Source of the DNA: UM-FILTER-38-24 sp041663205
GTDB taxonomy: Bacteria; Patescibacteriota; Gracilibacteria; UBA1369; LOWO2-01-FULL-3
Length of the DNA stretch: 5,682 nt
Reading direction: 5' to 3'
Assembly (NCBI GenBank): GCA_041663205.1
Contig: JBAZQZ010000043.1
Coordinates: 1 to 5,682 of the forward strand
Shown here: piece by piece, positions 1-4,846 of the stretch
Layout of the letters: each line of letters begins with the position of its first letter
Numbering within the stretch: position 1 is the stretch's first letter
Program-made: the position numbers and the translations under genes
The notes under the pieces: model-generated
Database searches by the model: none
Seen by the model: only the letters and a program-made list of their open reading frames with translations
What the model was told of the DNA's origin: nothing

Positions 1-6
1 AAAAGC

Positions 7-35
7 TTGACTTTTGTTGACGGGAAATATATCCT
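7..35 (+). promoter_or_regulatory. Probable sigma-70-type promoter for the gene at 56
   Basis: A TTGACT -35 element (7-12) is followed by exactly 17 bases and a TATCCT -10 element (30-35). Transcription would start near 42, leaving a leader of about 14 bases before the ATG at 56. No Shine-Dalgarno sequence lies in that leader (it ends cattaacccg). The promoter is inferred from box sequence and spacing only. Confidence 0.6.
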
Positions 36-55
36 AACCCCTCAACATTAACCCG

Positions 56-514
56 ATGGATATGTTCAATACTCCTAGTTCTGTTCCCAGATATATAAAA
101 CCAGAAAGACACTCAACTCCAGCCGGCATCGCGCTTCTCATAATTGCGATATCCGGTTTGACATGTGATAGAGTCAAAGAAACTGTCCCAAGAGTTCTTC
201 CTGAAATTCAGCTGGCAGACCCAATCCTAGACGAACGATTAAAATGCGCAGTTGATACCGCTAATAGTCTATGTGAAGAAATTAATCCGAGCGATTTTGA
301 ATTAAAAAAATGTCCCGGATCTAATGGTACAAAGGCGGAGAATATGATTCCAGCTATAGATGATATTTTGGCAAAGGCTGGGGTTCAAGGTTCGTTAACA
401 TTTAAATGTACAAACATAGGGCATTTCAGGCCTACTCTAGAACAACATGTTCCACCGAACATACTAAAAAGAGGGCAAGGTAAAGCTTTTAGGAGAGAAT
501 CTGGACACAATTAA
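56..514 (+). CDS. Hypothetical protein with N-terminal hydrophobic segment (152 aa)
   Basis: I do not recognise this protein. Residues 1-22 are polar with a few basic residues (K15, R18, H19). Residues 23-36 are strongly hydrophobic and end at C37, so the N-terminus could be a signal anchor or an atypical lipoprotein signal, placing the rest outside the cytoplasm. The residues before C37 (G-L-T) do not fit a normal lipobox. The remainder is mostly polar and carries four more cysteines (C64, C73, C86, C118), which would suit disulfides in an exported domain. The C-terminus is basic (KRGQGKAFRR). ATG 56 was chosen because it follows a well-spaced promoter; ATG 62, two codons on, is an equally possible start. 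The gene lies 49 bases before the next unknown gene on the same strand, but a promoter-like motif sits between them. Confidence reflects an open frame with a good promoter but no recognised family. Confidence 0.6.
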   Translation: MDMFNTPSSVPRYIKPERHSTPAGIALLIIAISGLTCDRVKETVPRVLPEIQLADPILDERLKCAVDTANSLCEEINPSDFELKKCPGSNGTKAENMIPAIDDILAKAGVQGSLTFKCTNIGHFRPTLEQHVPPNILKRGQGKAFRRESGHN

Positions 515-543
515 AATAAGAATGATAAACTTTCCTAGATCAT

Positions 544-557
544 TATCCTGCTAAAAA
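544..557 (+). promoter_or_regulatory. Possible extended -10 region before the gene at 564
   Basis: The stretch contains TATCCT (544-549) overlapping an extended -10-like TGC-TAAAAA (549-557). No good -35 lies 16-18 bases upstream. If TAAAAA is the -10, transcription would begin at or next to the ATG at 564, giving a leaderless mRNA; if TATCCT is used, the leader would be about 8 bases. The 10-mer CCTGCTAAAA here recurs exactly in the pilin promoter (2225-2234). Confidence 0.4.
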
Positions 558-563
558 AACAAT

Positions 564-1124
564 ATGGCAAAGCTTAGAGAACAAGCTCCTCAAGCAAGTT
601 GTAAAGAAGGGGAAGTATACAAATACGATTTTTTGAAATTTCCGGAAGCCAGATTGACGGACGTAAAAAGCCAAGAGCTTATAATTGCAGGAACAGGGTC
701 ATCCATAAAAATTGCTGAAACTACGCAAGCCCCGCTCACAAGAATTAAATTCAGGCAAGCAGAGGACGGGGTGATGGTAGACCATGATGTGGCAATCCCG
801 ACAAATTTTTTAGATTGGCTTAATTCACGTACGAGGACGGACAAATTCTGCACAGATCCGCTAACAGGAGAAACGGTATGGATTCAGGGTTCATCGGAAA
901 TAGAAGTCGTCGAAGACGCAGGGACAACCCCTGTTGTAAGAATTATCATAACAAAAGAAGACGGTGGTAAAACAGAAGAGCATTCAGTAGACCCCGGGAA
1001 CTTAGAAATCTTTTTACAGCGAGCTTGTACTCCGATTTCACAAGCTCAAGAGCCGGCAACTCCGGCGGAAACGACAGATCTACAAAAAGGACTAAACAAA
1101 GCCCTCAGCGCCGTCACGAGATAA
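564..1124 (+). CDS. Hypothetical protein with two tandem ~50-residue modules (186 aa)
   Basis: No family is recognised. There is no signal peptide or membrane segment from this start, so it appears soluble. The visible architecture is internal duplication: residues 45-96 and 109-155 align as two copies of one module. Each begins GSS, continues with I-x-[IV] strand-like residues, a P-x-x-RI core (P57/R60/I61 and P123/R126/I127), an acidic-glycine turn (ED-G, EDGG), H74/H140, then P79-x-N81 and P144-x-N146 before an L-containing helix-like end and a closing Cys (C96, C155). A third Cys (C13) opens the chain, so cysteines punctuate the modules. The alternating hydrophobic pattern suggests small beta-rich domains. 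The tail (156-186) is Pro/Ala/Thr-rich. The gene ends 11 bases from the 3' end of the convergent tRNA-Thr and probably belongs with the unknown gene upstream. ATG 564 is the only plausible start; no Shine-Dalgarno sequence precedes it. Confidence 0.7.
   Translation: MAKLREQAPQASCKEGEVYKYDFLKFPEARLTDVKSQELIIAGTGSSIKIAETTQAPLTRIKFRQAEDGVMVDHDVAIPTNFLDWLNSRTRTDKFCTDPLTGETVWIQGSSEIEVVEDAGTTPVVRIIITKEDGGKTEEHSVDPGNLEIFLQRACTPISQAQEPATPAETTDLQKGLNKALSAVTR
696..1028 (+). repeat. Two-copy diverged coding repeat (protein module duplication)
   Basis: Bases 696-851 and 888-1028 encode the two aligned modules of the protein at 564-1124. The match is visible at protein level (shared GSS, P-x-x-RI, D-G, H-x-V, P-x-N and closing Cys positions at an offset of 64-66 residues) but not obvious in the nucleotides, so the duplication is old and not an assembly artefact. 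Confidence 0.6.
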
Positions 1125-1135
1125 AACAACTCAAA

Positions 1136-1210
1136 TGGAGCCACCTGTCGGATTTGAACCGACGGCCCACAGTTTACAAAACTGTAGCTCTACCGCTGAG
1201 CTAAGGTGGC
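1136..1210 (-). tRNA. tRNA-Thr, anticodon UGU
   Basis: Read on the minus strand it folds as a full cloverleaf. The acceptor GCCACCT (1210-1204) pairs perfectly with AGGTGGC (1146-1140). The D stem is GCTC/GAGC, the anticodon stem ACAGT/ACTGT encloses the 7-base loop TTTGTAA, and the T stem GTCGG/CCGAC encloses TTCAAAT. The anticodon TGT is at 1178-1176 and reads ACA (threonine). G1-C72 and C2-G71 fit known threonine identity elements. The discriminator is T (1139), and CCA is encoded (1138-1136). No intron or distortion is seen. Confidence 0.97.
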
Positions 1211-1233
1211 TCGTGCTCTTTTTAAGCAGGCGA

Positions 1234-1262
1234 ATTCTATTTTAATAGGATATAAATGTCAA
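1234..1262 (-). promoter_or_regulatory. Promoter of tRNA-Thr
   Basis: On the minus strand a consensus TTGACA (1262-1257) is followed by 17 bases and TAGAAT (1239-1234). Transcription would start near 1227, about 17 bases before the mature tRNA 5' end. This is one of the two best-matching promoters in the window and lies in the region shared with murB. Confidence 0.75.
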
Positions 1263-1282
1263 TTTATTTTTGAGCGTTAAAA

Positions 1283-1291
1283 TGGTATCCT
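1283..1291 (+). promoter_or_regulatory. Extended -10 element of murB
   Basis: TGG-TATCCT fits an extended -10 (TG-n-TATAAT-like). No convincing -35 is placed correctly, since 1263-1268 is only TTTATT. The -10 ends six bases before the murB ATG, so transcription would begin at or beside the start codon, implying a leaderless mRNA. The 9-mer TATCCTGCT also occurs before the gene at 564. Confidence 0.45.
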
Positions 1292-1297
1292 GCTGTC

Positions 1298-2182
1298 ATG
1301 GCAAACGAAAATTTACAAACAAAATTTACTGAAATATTTCCCGAAGGGATCACAAACGAACCTTTGGACAAATATTGCACGTTGAAAGTCGGCGGACCTG
1401 CGGATTTTTTCTGCAAAGCGAAAGACGTGGAAACACTAAAAAACCTGATCGCTTTCGCAAAAGAACACGCTATCCCCTACTTCATCCTGAGCGGCGGAAG
1501 CAATGTTTTGTTTGACGACAAAGGGTTCCGCGGACTCGTGATAAAAATGGAGTTAAAAAATCTCGAAATAAAAGACGAAGAAATCACCGCGGACGCGGGA
1601 GTCATAATCGCAGTAATGATGAAAAAGGCGCAAGAAAGCGAACTCGCAGGTTTTGAAAAATGGATCGGACTTCCGGGAACGGTTGGTGGAGCGGTCCGTG
1701 GGAATGCGGGATGCAACGGCCTCGAAACAAAAGACATTCTCGTAAAAGCGACTTTACTCGACACTGAAACCGGAAAAATCCACGAAGAAAAAAACGAATA
1801 TTTCGGCTTTAAGTACCGCGATAGCAAAATTAAACACTCAAATGAAATTATTTTAAATGCGACTTTTAAGCTCAAAAAAGGCAATCCGGAAAAGATAGAA
1901 AATCCAAGAATTTTCACTCAACCGAAAGGCATGTCCGCAGGCTCATTTTTCAAAAATCCGTCTCCCGAAAATCCCGCAGGCGCGCTTATTGATAAGGCCG
2001 GATTAAAAGGCGCGCGCATCGGCAACGCGCAAATCTCCGAAATACACGGAAACTTCATTCTAAACCTCGGTGGCGCCACCTCAAAAGACATTCTAGCCCT
2101 GGTCTCTCTGGCAAAATCCACCGTCAAAGAAAAATTCAACATCGATTTAGAAGAGGAAGTGAAAATTTTGGGAGAAAGATGA
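1298..2182 (+). CDS. murB: UDP-N-acetylenolpyruvoylglucosamine reductase (MurB), 294 aa
   Basis: MurB is the cytoplasmic FAD enzyme that uses NADPH to reduce UDP-GlcNAc-enolpyruvate to UDP-MurNAc, the second committed step of peptidoglycan synthesis. The N-terminal FAD domain shows LKVGGPADFF (29-38), SGGSNVLF (65-72) and GLPGTVGGAVRGNAG (124-138). The middle shows the YRDS motif (Y173, R174), and the C-terminal domain shows SAGSFFKNP with the proton-donor serine at S216, then HGNFILN (250-256) and the LEEEVKILG end with the conserved Glu at E287. Length suits the shorter MurB class. The stretch between the strand ending FKLKKG (190-195) and QPKGMSAGS is shorter than usual, apparently lacking about seven helix residues and much of the usual basic segment. 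The ATG at 1298 places the family core normally and no later in-frame ATG would. The gene stands alone, divergent from tRNA-Thr, with no other mur or division genes nearby and no Shine-Dalgarno sequence. It ends in TGA. Confidence 0.95.
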   Translation: MANENLQTKFTEIFPEGITNEPLDKYCTLKVGGPADFFCKAKDVETLKNLIAFAKEHAIPYFILSGGSNVLFDDKGFRGLVIKMELKNLEIKDEEITADAGVIIAVMMKKAQESELAGFEKWIGLPGTVGGAVRGNAGCNGLETKDILVKATLLDTETGKIHEEKNEYFGFKYRDSKIKHSNEIILNATFKLKKGNPEKIENPRIFTQPKGMSAGSFFKNPSPENPAGALIDKAGLKGARIGNAQISEIHGNFILNLGGATSKDILALVSLAKSTVKEKFNIDLEEEVKILGER

Positions 2183-2206
2183 TTAAACTATCTCCTTTCG
2201 ACAATC

Positions 2207-2235
2207 TTGCAATTTTTTTTCCTCCCTGCTAAAAT
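2207..2235 (+). promoter_or_regulatory. Strong promoter of the pilin gene
   Basis: TTGCAA (2207-2212) is followed by a 17-base spacer (T-run then C-rich) and TAAAAT (2230-2235) with the extended -10 dinucleotide TG at 2227-2228. Start would be near 2242, giving a leader of about 23 bases that ends ctcacccct and has no Shine-Dalgarno sequence. A strong promoter suits a structural subunit needed in many copies. Confidence 0.75.
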
Positions 2236-2264
2236 CAAAAAGTAAAAATATTTAACTCACCCCT

Positions 2265-2681
2265 ATGACATCAAAAGCAAAAATCATTAAGCAGGCACTT
2301 ATCGTTATCGGCCTTATGACAGGCGCGATTTTACTTGTTCAGTTTATTCCGGGAGCATTGGCAAACGGATTTATCAGCGGACAAGACAATCCGGCAATCA
2401 TCGGAGGCGCAACGGGAGGAACAGGAGATCTTAGAGAATTAGCGCTAAGAATAGTAAATTATTTCTTGGGATTCCTTGGATTATTAGCGGTTTTAATGGT
2501 TATCTACGGAGGTGTTCTCTATATCACAGCCGCAGGGAACGAAGAAAATGCTAAAAAAGGAAAAACAATCATTATGTATGCCGCAGTCGGTATCATAATT
2601 GTTCTATTGTCATTCGCTATCATCAATACAATCCTTGGAGCCGCTACATCTACGGTTTCAGGTGGCGGAGCGATACAATAA
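2265..2681 (+). CDS. TrbC/VirB2-like type IV secretion pilin (138 aa)
   Basis: Residues 1-33 form a signal peptide: basic start (K4, K6, K9), hydrophobic core 11-28, and a good cleavage site after A31-L32-A33. The mature protein begins with a Gly-rich polar segment (34-58), then has two membrane helices (about 63-87 and 101-124) joined by a short polar loop, AAGNEENAKKGK (89-100), and a Gly/Ser/Thr tail. Signal peptide, helix, short charged loop and second helix are the layout of VirB2/TrbC pilins, and the loop and the YGGVLYITAAG region resemble the T4SS-type pilins widespread in Candidate Phyla Radiation genomes. The mature subunit would sit in the membrane and assemble into a pilus or secretion channel. 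No VirB4, VirB6 or coupling-protein gene is in the window, so it is transcribed alone between its own promoter and terminator. Family assignment is confident; the role (DNA uptake, attachment or secretion) is open. Confidence 0.88.
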   Translation: MTSKAKIIKQALIVIGLMTGAILLVQFIPGALANGFISGQDNPAIIGGATGGTGDLRELALRIVNYFLGFLGLLAVLMVIYGGVLYITAAGNEENAKKGKTIIMYAAVGIIIVLLSFAIINTILGAATSTVSGGGAIQ

Positions 2682-2706
2682 GGAAACATAAAAAAGTAGA
2701 CCGCTT

Positions 2707-2738
2707 AAACCCTTCCCTCAAAACGGGGAGGGTTTTTG
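2707..2738 (+). terminator. Intrinsic terminator after the pilin gene
   Basis: AACCCTTCCC (2708-2717) and GGGGAGGGTT (2725-2734) form a 10-pair stem with one T-G wobble around a 7-base loop, followed by T residues to 2737. It lies 26 bases after the pilin stop codon. On the minus strand the T-run is shorter, so it would act less well for the convergent gene ending at 2759. Confidence 0.85.
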
Positions 2739-2758
2739 ATTAACACACAAAAATAAAA

Positions 2759-3283
2759 TTATACAGCCAATTCTTCGACGGCGACTTTCCCTAAATCCTC
2801 TTCTTTTTCAGCCTCTTTGCTGTCTTTTACGATTATTTTATCGGACTTCACTTCCAAAATATTTTTCGCGGCGATTATCAAAGCGTTGTATCTGAAAAGC
2901 CCCAAAATATCTTTTGCAACAAAGATTTTATTTAGATCATAAGTTTTTGCATCAATCGAAAAATCAAAAACTTTTCCCAAATATTCCTCGGATTTTGTAA
3001 AAACTTTCGCCCCGTGAACAAACCTGCCGGACTTCAAAACTTCGCTTACCCTAAGGATTTCCGCCGCCTCAACAACATTATCCGCGCTATTTATTTTCAT
3101 CACTTGTTTCAACGAAATAACGTCCATCGGAGAGACAACCAATCCCTTATTTTGGTTCAAAACAAAAGCGATTGTCGTTCCCTTATCCGGATCCACGACC
3201 AAATCTTTCACAATCGCAACAGGCCTTGGAGAATCCTCCTCAAAGACCAAAGTACCGACAATATTACTATAAAACATCTCCAT
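2759..3283 (-). CDS. Double PRC-barrel domain protein (174 aa)
   Basis: PRC-barrels are small beta-barrels found in RNA-processing (RimM), photosystem and many uncharacterised proteins, usually acting in protein or RNA contacts. Two copies appear here. The first, about residues 5-60, runs NIVGTLVFEED (7-17), a V-K-D-L-V-V-D strand (25-31), a G-T-T-I-A-F-V-L strand (35-42) and P-M-D-V-I-S-L (52-58). The second, about 89-153, runs HGAKVFTKSEEYLGKVFDF (90-108), an acidic strand, then A-K-N-I-L-E-V (139-145) and DKIIVKD (148-154). A linker with a short helix (66-85) joins them, and the tail from 155 is strongly acidic. There is no signal peptide, transmembrane helix or catalytic motif, so it is probably a cytoplasmic binding protein. 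ATG 3283 was chosen; the Met two codons later is equally possible. The gene converges on the pilin gene and diverges from tRNA-Pro. Its function cannot be told from sequence. Confidence 0.85.
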   Translation of the reverse strand: MEMFYSNIVGTLVFEEDSPRPVAIVKDLVVDPDKGTTIAFVLNQNKGLVVSPMDVISLKQVMKINSADNVVEAAEILRVSEVLKSGRFVHGAKVFTKSEEYLGKVFDFSIDAKTYDLNKIFVAKDILGLFRYNALIIAAKNILEVKSDKIIVKDSKEAEKEEDLGKVAVEELAV

Positions 3284-3296
3284 ATGGAAAATTGAC

Positions 3297-3325
3297 TTAA
3301 CAACGACCTGATTATTGTATAGAAT
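3297..3325 (+). promoter_or_regulatory. Probable promoter of tRNA-Pro
   Basis: TTAACA (3297-3302), 17 bases, then TAGAAT (3320-3325), the same -10 hexamer seen before tRNA-Thr. Start would be near 3332, giving a 5' leader of about 23 bases removed on tRNA maturation. It overlaps the opposing promoter of the PRC-barrel gene. Confidence 0.55.
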
Positions 3326-3342
3326 CCAACAGTCAAAAACAA
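3314..3342 (-). promoter_or_regulatory. Probable promoter of the PRC-barrel gene
   Basis: On the minus strand TTGTTT (3342-3337) is followed by 17 bases and TACAAT (3319-3314). Start near 3307 gives a leader of about 24 bases to the ATG at 3283, with no Shine-Dalgarno sequence. A TTGACT (3336-3331) also lies here but its spacing to a -10 is poor. The -10 directly abuts the -10 of the divergent tRNA-Pro promoter. Confidence 0.5.
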
Positions 3343-3354
3343 ATTAGTTTCCTT

Positions 3355-3432
3355 CGGGGTGTAGCTCAGTTGGCTTAGAGCGCTTGGTTTGGGACCAAGA
3401 AGTCGAAGGTTCGAGTCCTTTCACCCCGACCA
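3355..3432 (+). tRNA. tRNA-Pro, anticodon UGG
   Basis: A complete cloverleaf. The acceptor CGGGGTG (3355-3361) pairs perfectly with CACCCCG (3422-3428). The D stem is GCTC/GAGC, the anticodon stem CTTGG/CCAAG encloses TTTGGGA with anticodon TGG at 3390-3392 (reads CCA and, by wobble, other proline codons), and the T stem GAAGG/CCTTT encloses TTCGAGT. The C1-G72 pair and discriminator A73 (3429) are the known bacterial tRNA-Pro identity elements. CCA is encoded (3430-3432). The gene converges with the ATP-grasp gene, whose stop codon is only 18 bases beyond. Confidence 0.97.
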
Positions 3433-3450
3433 AACACGACGAAGTATATA

Positions 3451-4764
3451 CTATACCTCATATTCAAAATCCGACCTCGCCAATTGTTCCAAAACGTCAG
3501 ACTGTATTCCTATTTTCAAAAGCTTCTTAGCATTCTTTTTCAGGTCTGCCGCTTCTTTAAAAAACATTCCCGCATTGAAACGATATGCTCCTCTGTATCT
3601 TGTTAATGCGATGATTTTTATTCTTTGATTTTTAAGATTTTCTTTCGCTATCGGGACTATATTTTTTTCAAACAAATACTTGCTCCCCTTATAAAGGCCC
3701 GTAAAACTCACCAATGGAGTTTCAGCAAGCTTATTTCTTGCCAGATAGATATAAACAAACGCGGCAGTCATTCTAAAATTAGGATCAATAAAATAAAACT
3801 TCCCATCATTATGCACAAGCACATCCACTCCCCCGACTCCATGCCAGCCCCACCTTCTGACCTCGGGCAAAACGGTATTTTCCAAAAGCTTATAAATCTT
3901 TTTCAAACTTTTGATTTTTTTCTTGGGATTAACGATCCCCCCGAGATAATCACCCTGCTCGGACGTAAGCTGCTCATTAAAACCGATAATTTCAATAGGT
4001 TTTTCAGAGTCATAAGGTATCCCGAATTGAATCCCGAGATTATGAGCCGCGGTAATAAATTCCTCCACTAATACTGAGCCCCTTATACGTTTAAAATCCT
4101 TTTGCGCCGCCTTAAGAGAACCAATATCTTTACAAATCCTGACCCCGTCTCCAGATGTGGAAGAAGACACTTTCACAACACATGGCAAAGGAATAAGCCC
4201 TTTATACGCAAAAAGCTTTTTCCCGTTTGAAAAGCGTTTATACCTGACAGGCAAATATTTTTTAGGAATATATAACGGTTGATTGATTTTATCATTAAGC
4301 TTGTTTGAAAGCTTCGGACTTATTTGATACATATCAAATAAATGCTTGTTTAGATAAGGCTGAGTCATAATCAAACGCCCCTGGTGATTGAACATCTTTA
4401 ATGCGGCCTTAACCAATCTATTTCTTTTTGAATCGTTAACTCCGGCGGTTATTTCATCAGGTAAAGGGATTATTTGATTATGATCAATAGTCGCGGCATT
4501 AATTTTTTCAGTAAACATTTTCCATGTTTCCTTCTCAATCGTAGATGAGAAAGTTATAACATTTATTTTATCTCCTGCGCATATAAGAGGCCTGGCTCCA
4601 ATAAGCTCCTCTTTCCAAGGAATGGTGCAATTATAAAACCTCGAGTCCTCTCCGACAGGAAAAGAATAAAAATAAACGGTGCCGGGAGGCAAAAAATCAG
4701 ACAATGAAAAACGCAAATTAGGTTTTGGTTTCTTGCGTCTTTTTTGCTCGCTTGAGGCTAGCAT
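3451..4764 (-). CDS. ATP-grasp ligase of unknown substrate, possibly PGM1-like (437 aa)
   Basis: ATP-grasp enzymes use ATP to activate a carboxylate as acyl-phosphate and join it to an amine or similar nucleophile. Numbering from ATG 4764: about residues 20-110 form a non-catalytic N-terminal domain (VYFYSF at 30-35, GARPLICAGDKINVITF at 57-73). The ATP-grasp fold follows, with PCVVK (K198, phosphate-binding lysine), the Ser/Gly-rich loop SSSTSGDG (200-207), adenine-contact VLVEEF (231-236), GVDVLV (312-317) and the metal-binding F-I-D-P-N-F-R (D327, N329, R331). A C-terminal domain (about 380-437) has a Tyr/Gly/Asn segment, RYRGAYRFNAG, and a Lys-rich helix. An N-terminal pre-ATP-grasp domain, ATP-grasp core and small C-terminal domain resemble the PGM1 peptide-ligase group, but I hold this only as a likely comparison. 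No carrier peptide or biosynthetic partner is seen. ATG 4764 was preferred over TTG 4827, because the TTG also reads as part of a -35 box and has a GGAG only two bases away. Using TTG adds 21 residues. Confidence 0.85.
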   Translation of the reverse strand: MLASSEQKRRKKPKPNLRFSLSDFLPPGTVYFYSFPVGEDSRFYNCTIPWKEELIGARPLICAGDKINVITFSSTIEKETWKMFTEKINAATIDHNQIIPLPDEITAGVNDSKRNRLVKAALKMFNHQGRLIMTQPYLNKHLFDMYQISPKLSNKLNDKINQPLYIPKKYLPVRYKRFSNGKKLFAYKGLIPLPCVVKVSSSTSGDGVRICKDIGSLKAAQKDFKRIRGSVLVEEFITAAHNLGIQFGIPYDSEKPIEIIGFNEQLTSEQGDYLGGIVNPKKKIKSLKKIYKLLENTVLPEVRRWGWHGVGGVDVLVHNDGKFYFIDPNFRMTAAFVYIYLARNKLAETPLVSFTGLYKGSKYLFEKNIVPIAKENLKNQRIKIIALTRYRGAYRFNAGMFFKEAADLKKNAKKLLKIGIQSDVLEQLARSDFEYEV

Positions 4765-4776
4765 AAATTCTTTGAT

Positions 4777-4804
4777 AAAAATAGCTTCCTTAAGGGAAAT
4801 GCTA
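4777..4804 (-). terminator. Probable intrinsic terminator after the rRNA methyltransferase gene
   Basis: On the minus strand TAGC (4804-4801) pairs with GCTA (4785-4782) and TTCC (4798-4795) with GGAA (4789-4786), with a two-base bulge and a five-base loop. Five T residues follow directly (4781-4777). It lies 43 bases after the methyltransferase stop codon. The stem is AT-rich and bulged, so strength is moderate. Confidence 0.5.
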
Positions 4805-4827
4805 CTCCAACAACGAATCCCCGTCAA
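4799..4827 (-). promoter_or_regulatory. Probable promoter of the ATP-grasp gene
   Basis: On the minus strand TTGACG (4827-4822), 17 bases, then TAGCAT (4804-4799). Start near 4792 falls in the loop of the terminator hairpin, so a transcript begun here carries only its 3' arm and escapes termination. The leader to ATG 4764 would be about 28 bases. Confidence 0.5.
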
Positions 4828-4846
4828 TGCTCCAAAGAACTCTTGT

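Noticed and set aside
123..168. Lipoprotein signal at the N-terminus of the first gene (hydrophobic run ending in C37).
   Set aside because: The residues before the Cys are G-L-T, which does not fit the usual lipobox, and the polar N-terminal part is long. It is recorded only as a hydrophobic segment.
521..544. Inverted repeat AATGAT / ATCATT with a 12-base loop between the first two genes.
   Set aside because: Only six AT-rich pairs, a large loop and no T-run after it; too weak for a terminator and unsupported as an operator.
590..853. Minus-strand open frame of 87 codons inside the gene at 564.
   Set aside because: It is a shadow of the plus-strand gene, whose two-module pattern supports the plus-strand reading.
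1248..1291. Inverted repeat AGGATA / TATCCT in the tRNA-Thr to murB intergenic region.
   Set aside because: A six-base match separated by 32 bases is expected by chance in AT-rich DNA, and TATCCT is better explained as the murB -10.
1477..2142. Minus-strand open frames within murB.
   Set aside because: They lie wholly inside a confidently identified murB and show no family features.
2173..2197. GGAGA...TCTCC hairpin just after murB as a terminator.
   Set aside because: Five pairs with a long loop and no T-run following; no clear murB terminator is visible.
3014..4071. Plus-strand open frames opposite the PRC-barrel and ATP-grasp genes.
   Set aside because: They are low-complexity antisense readings of genes with clear family motifs; one also runs through the tRNA-Pro gene.
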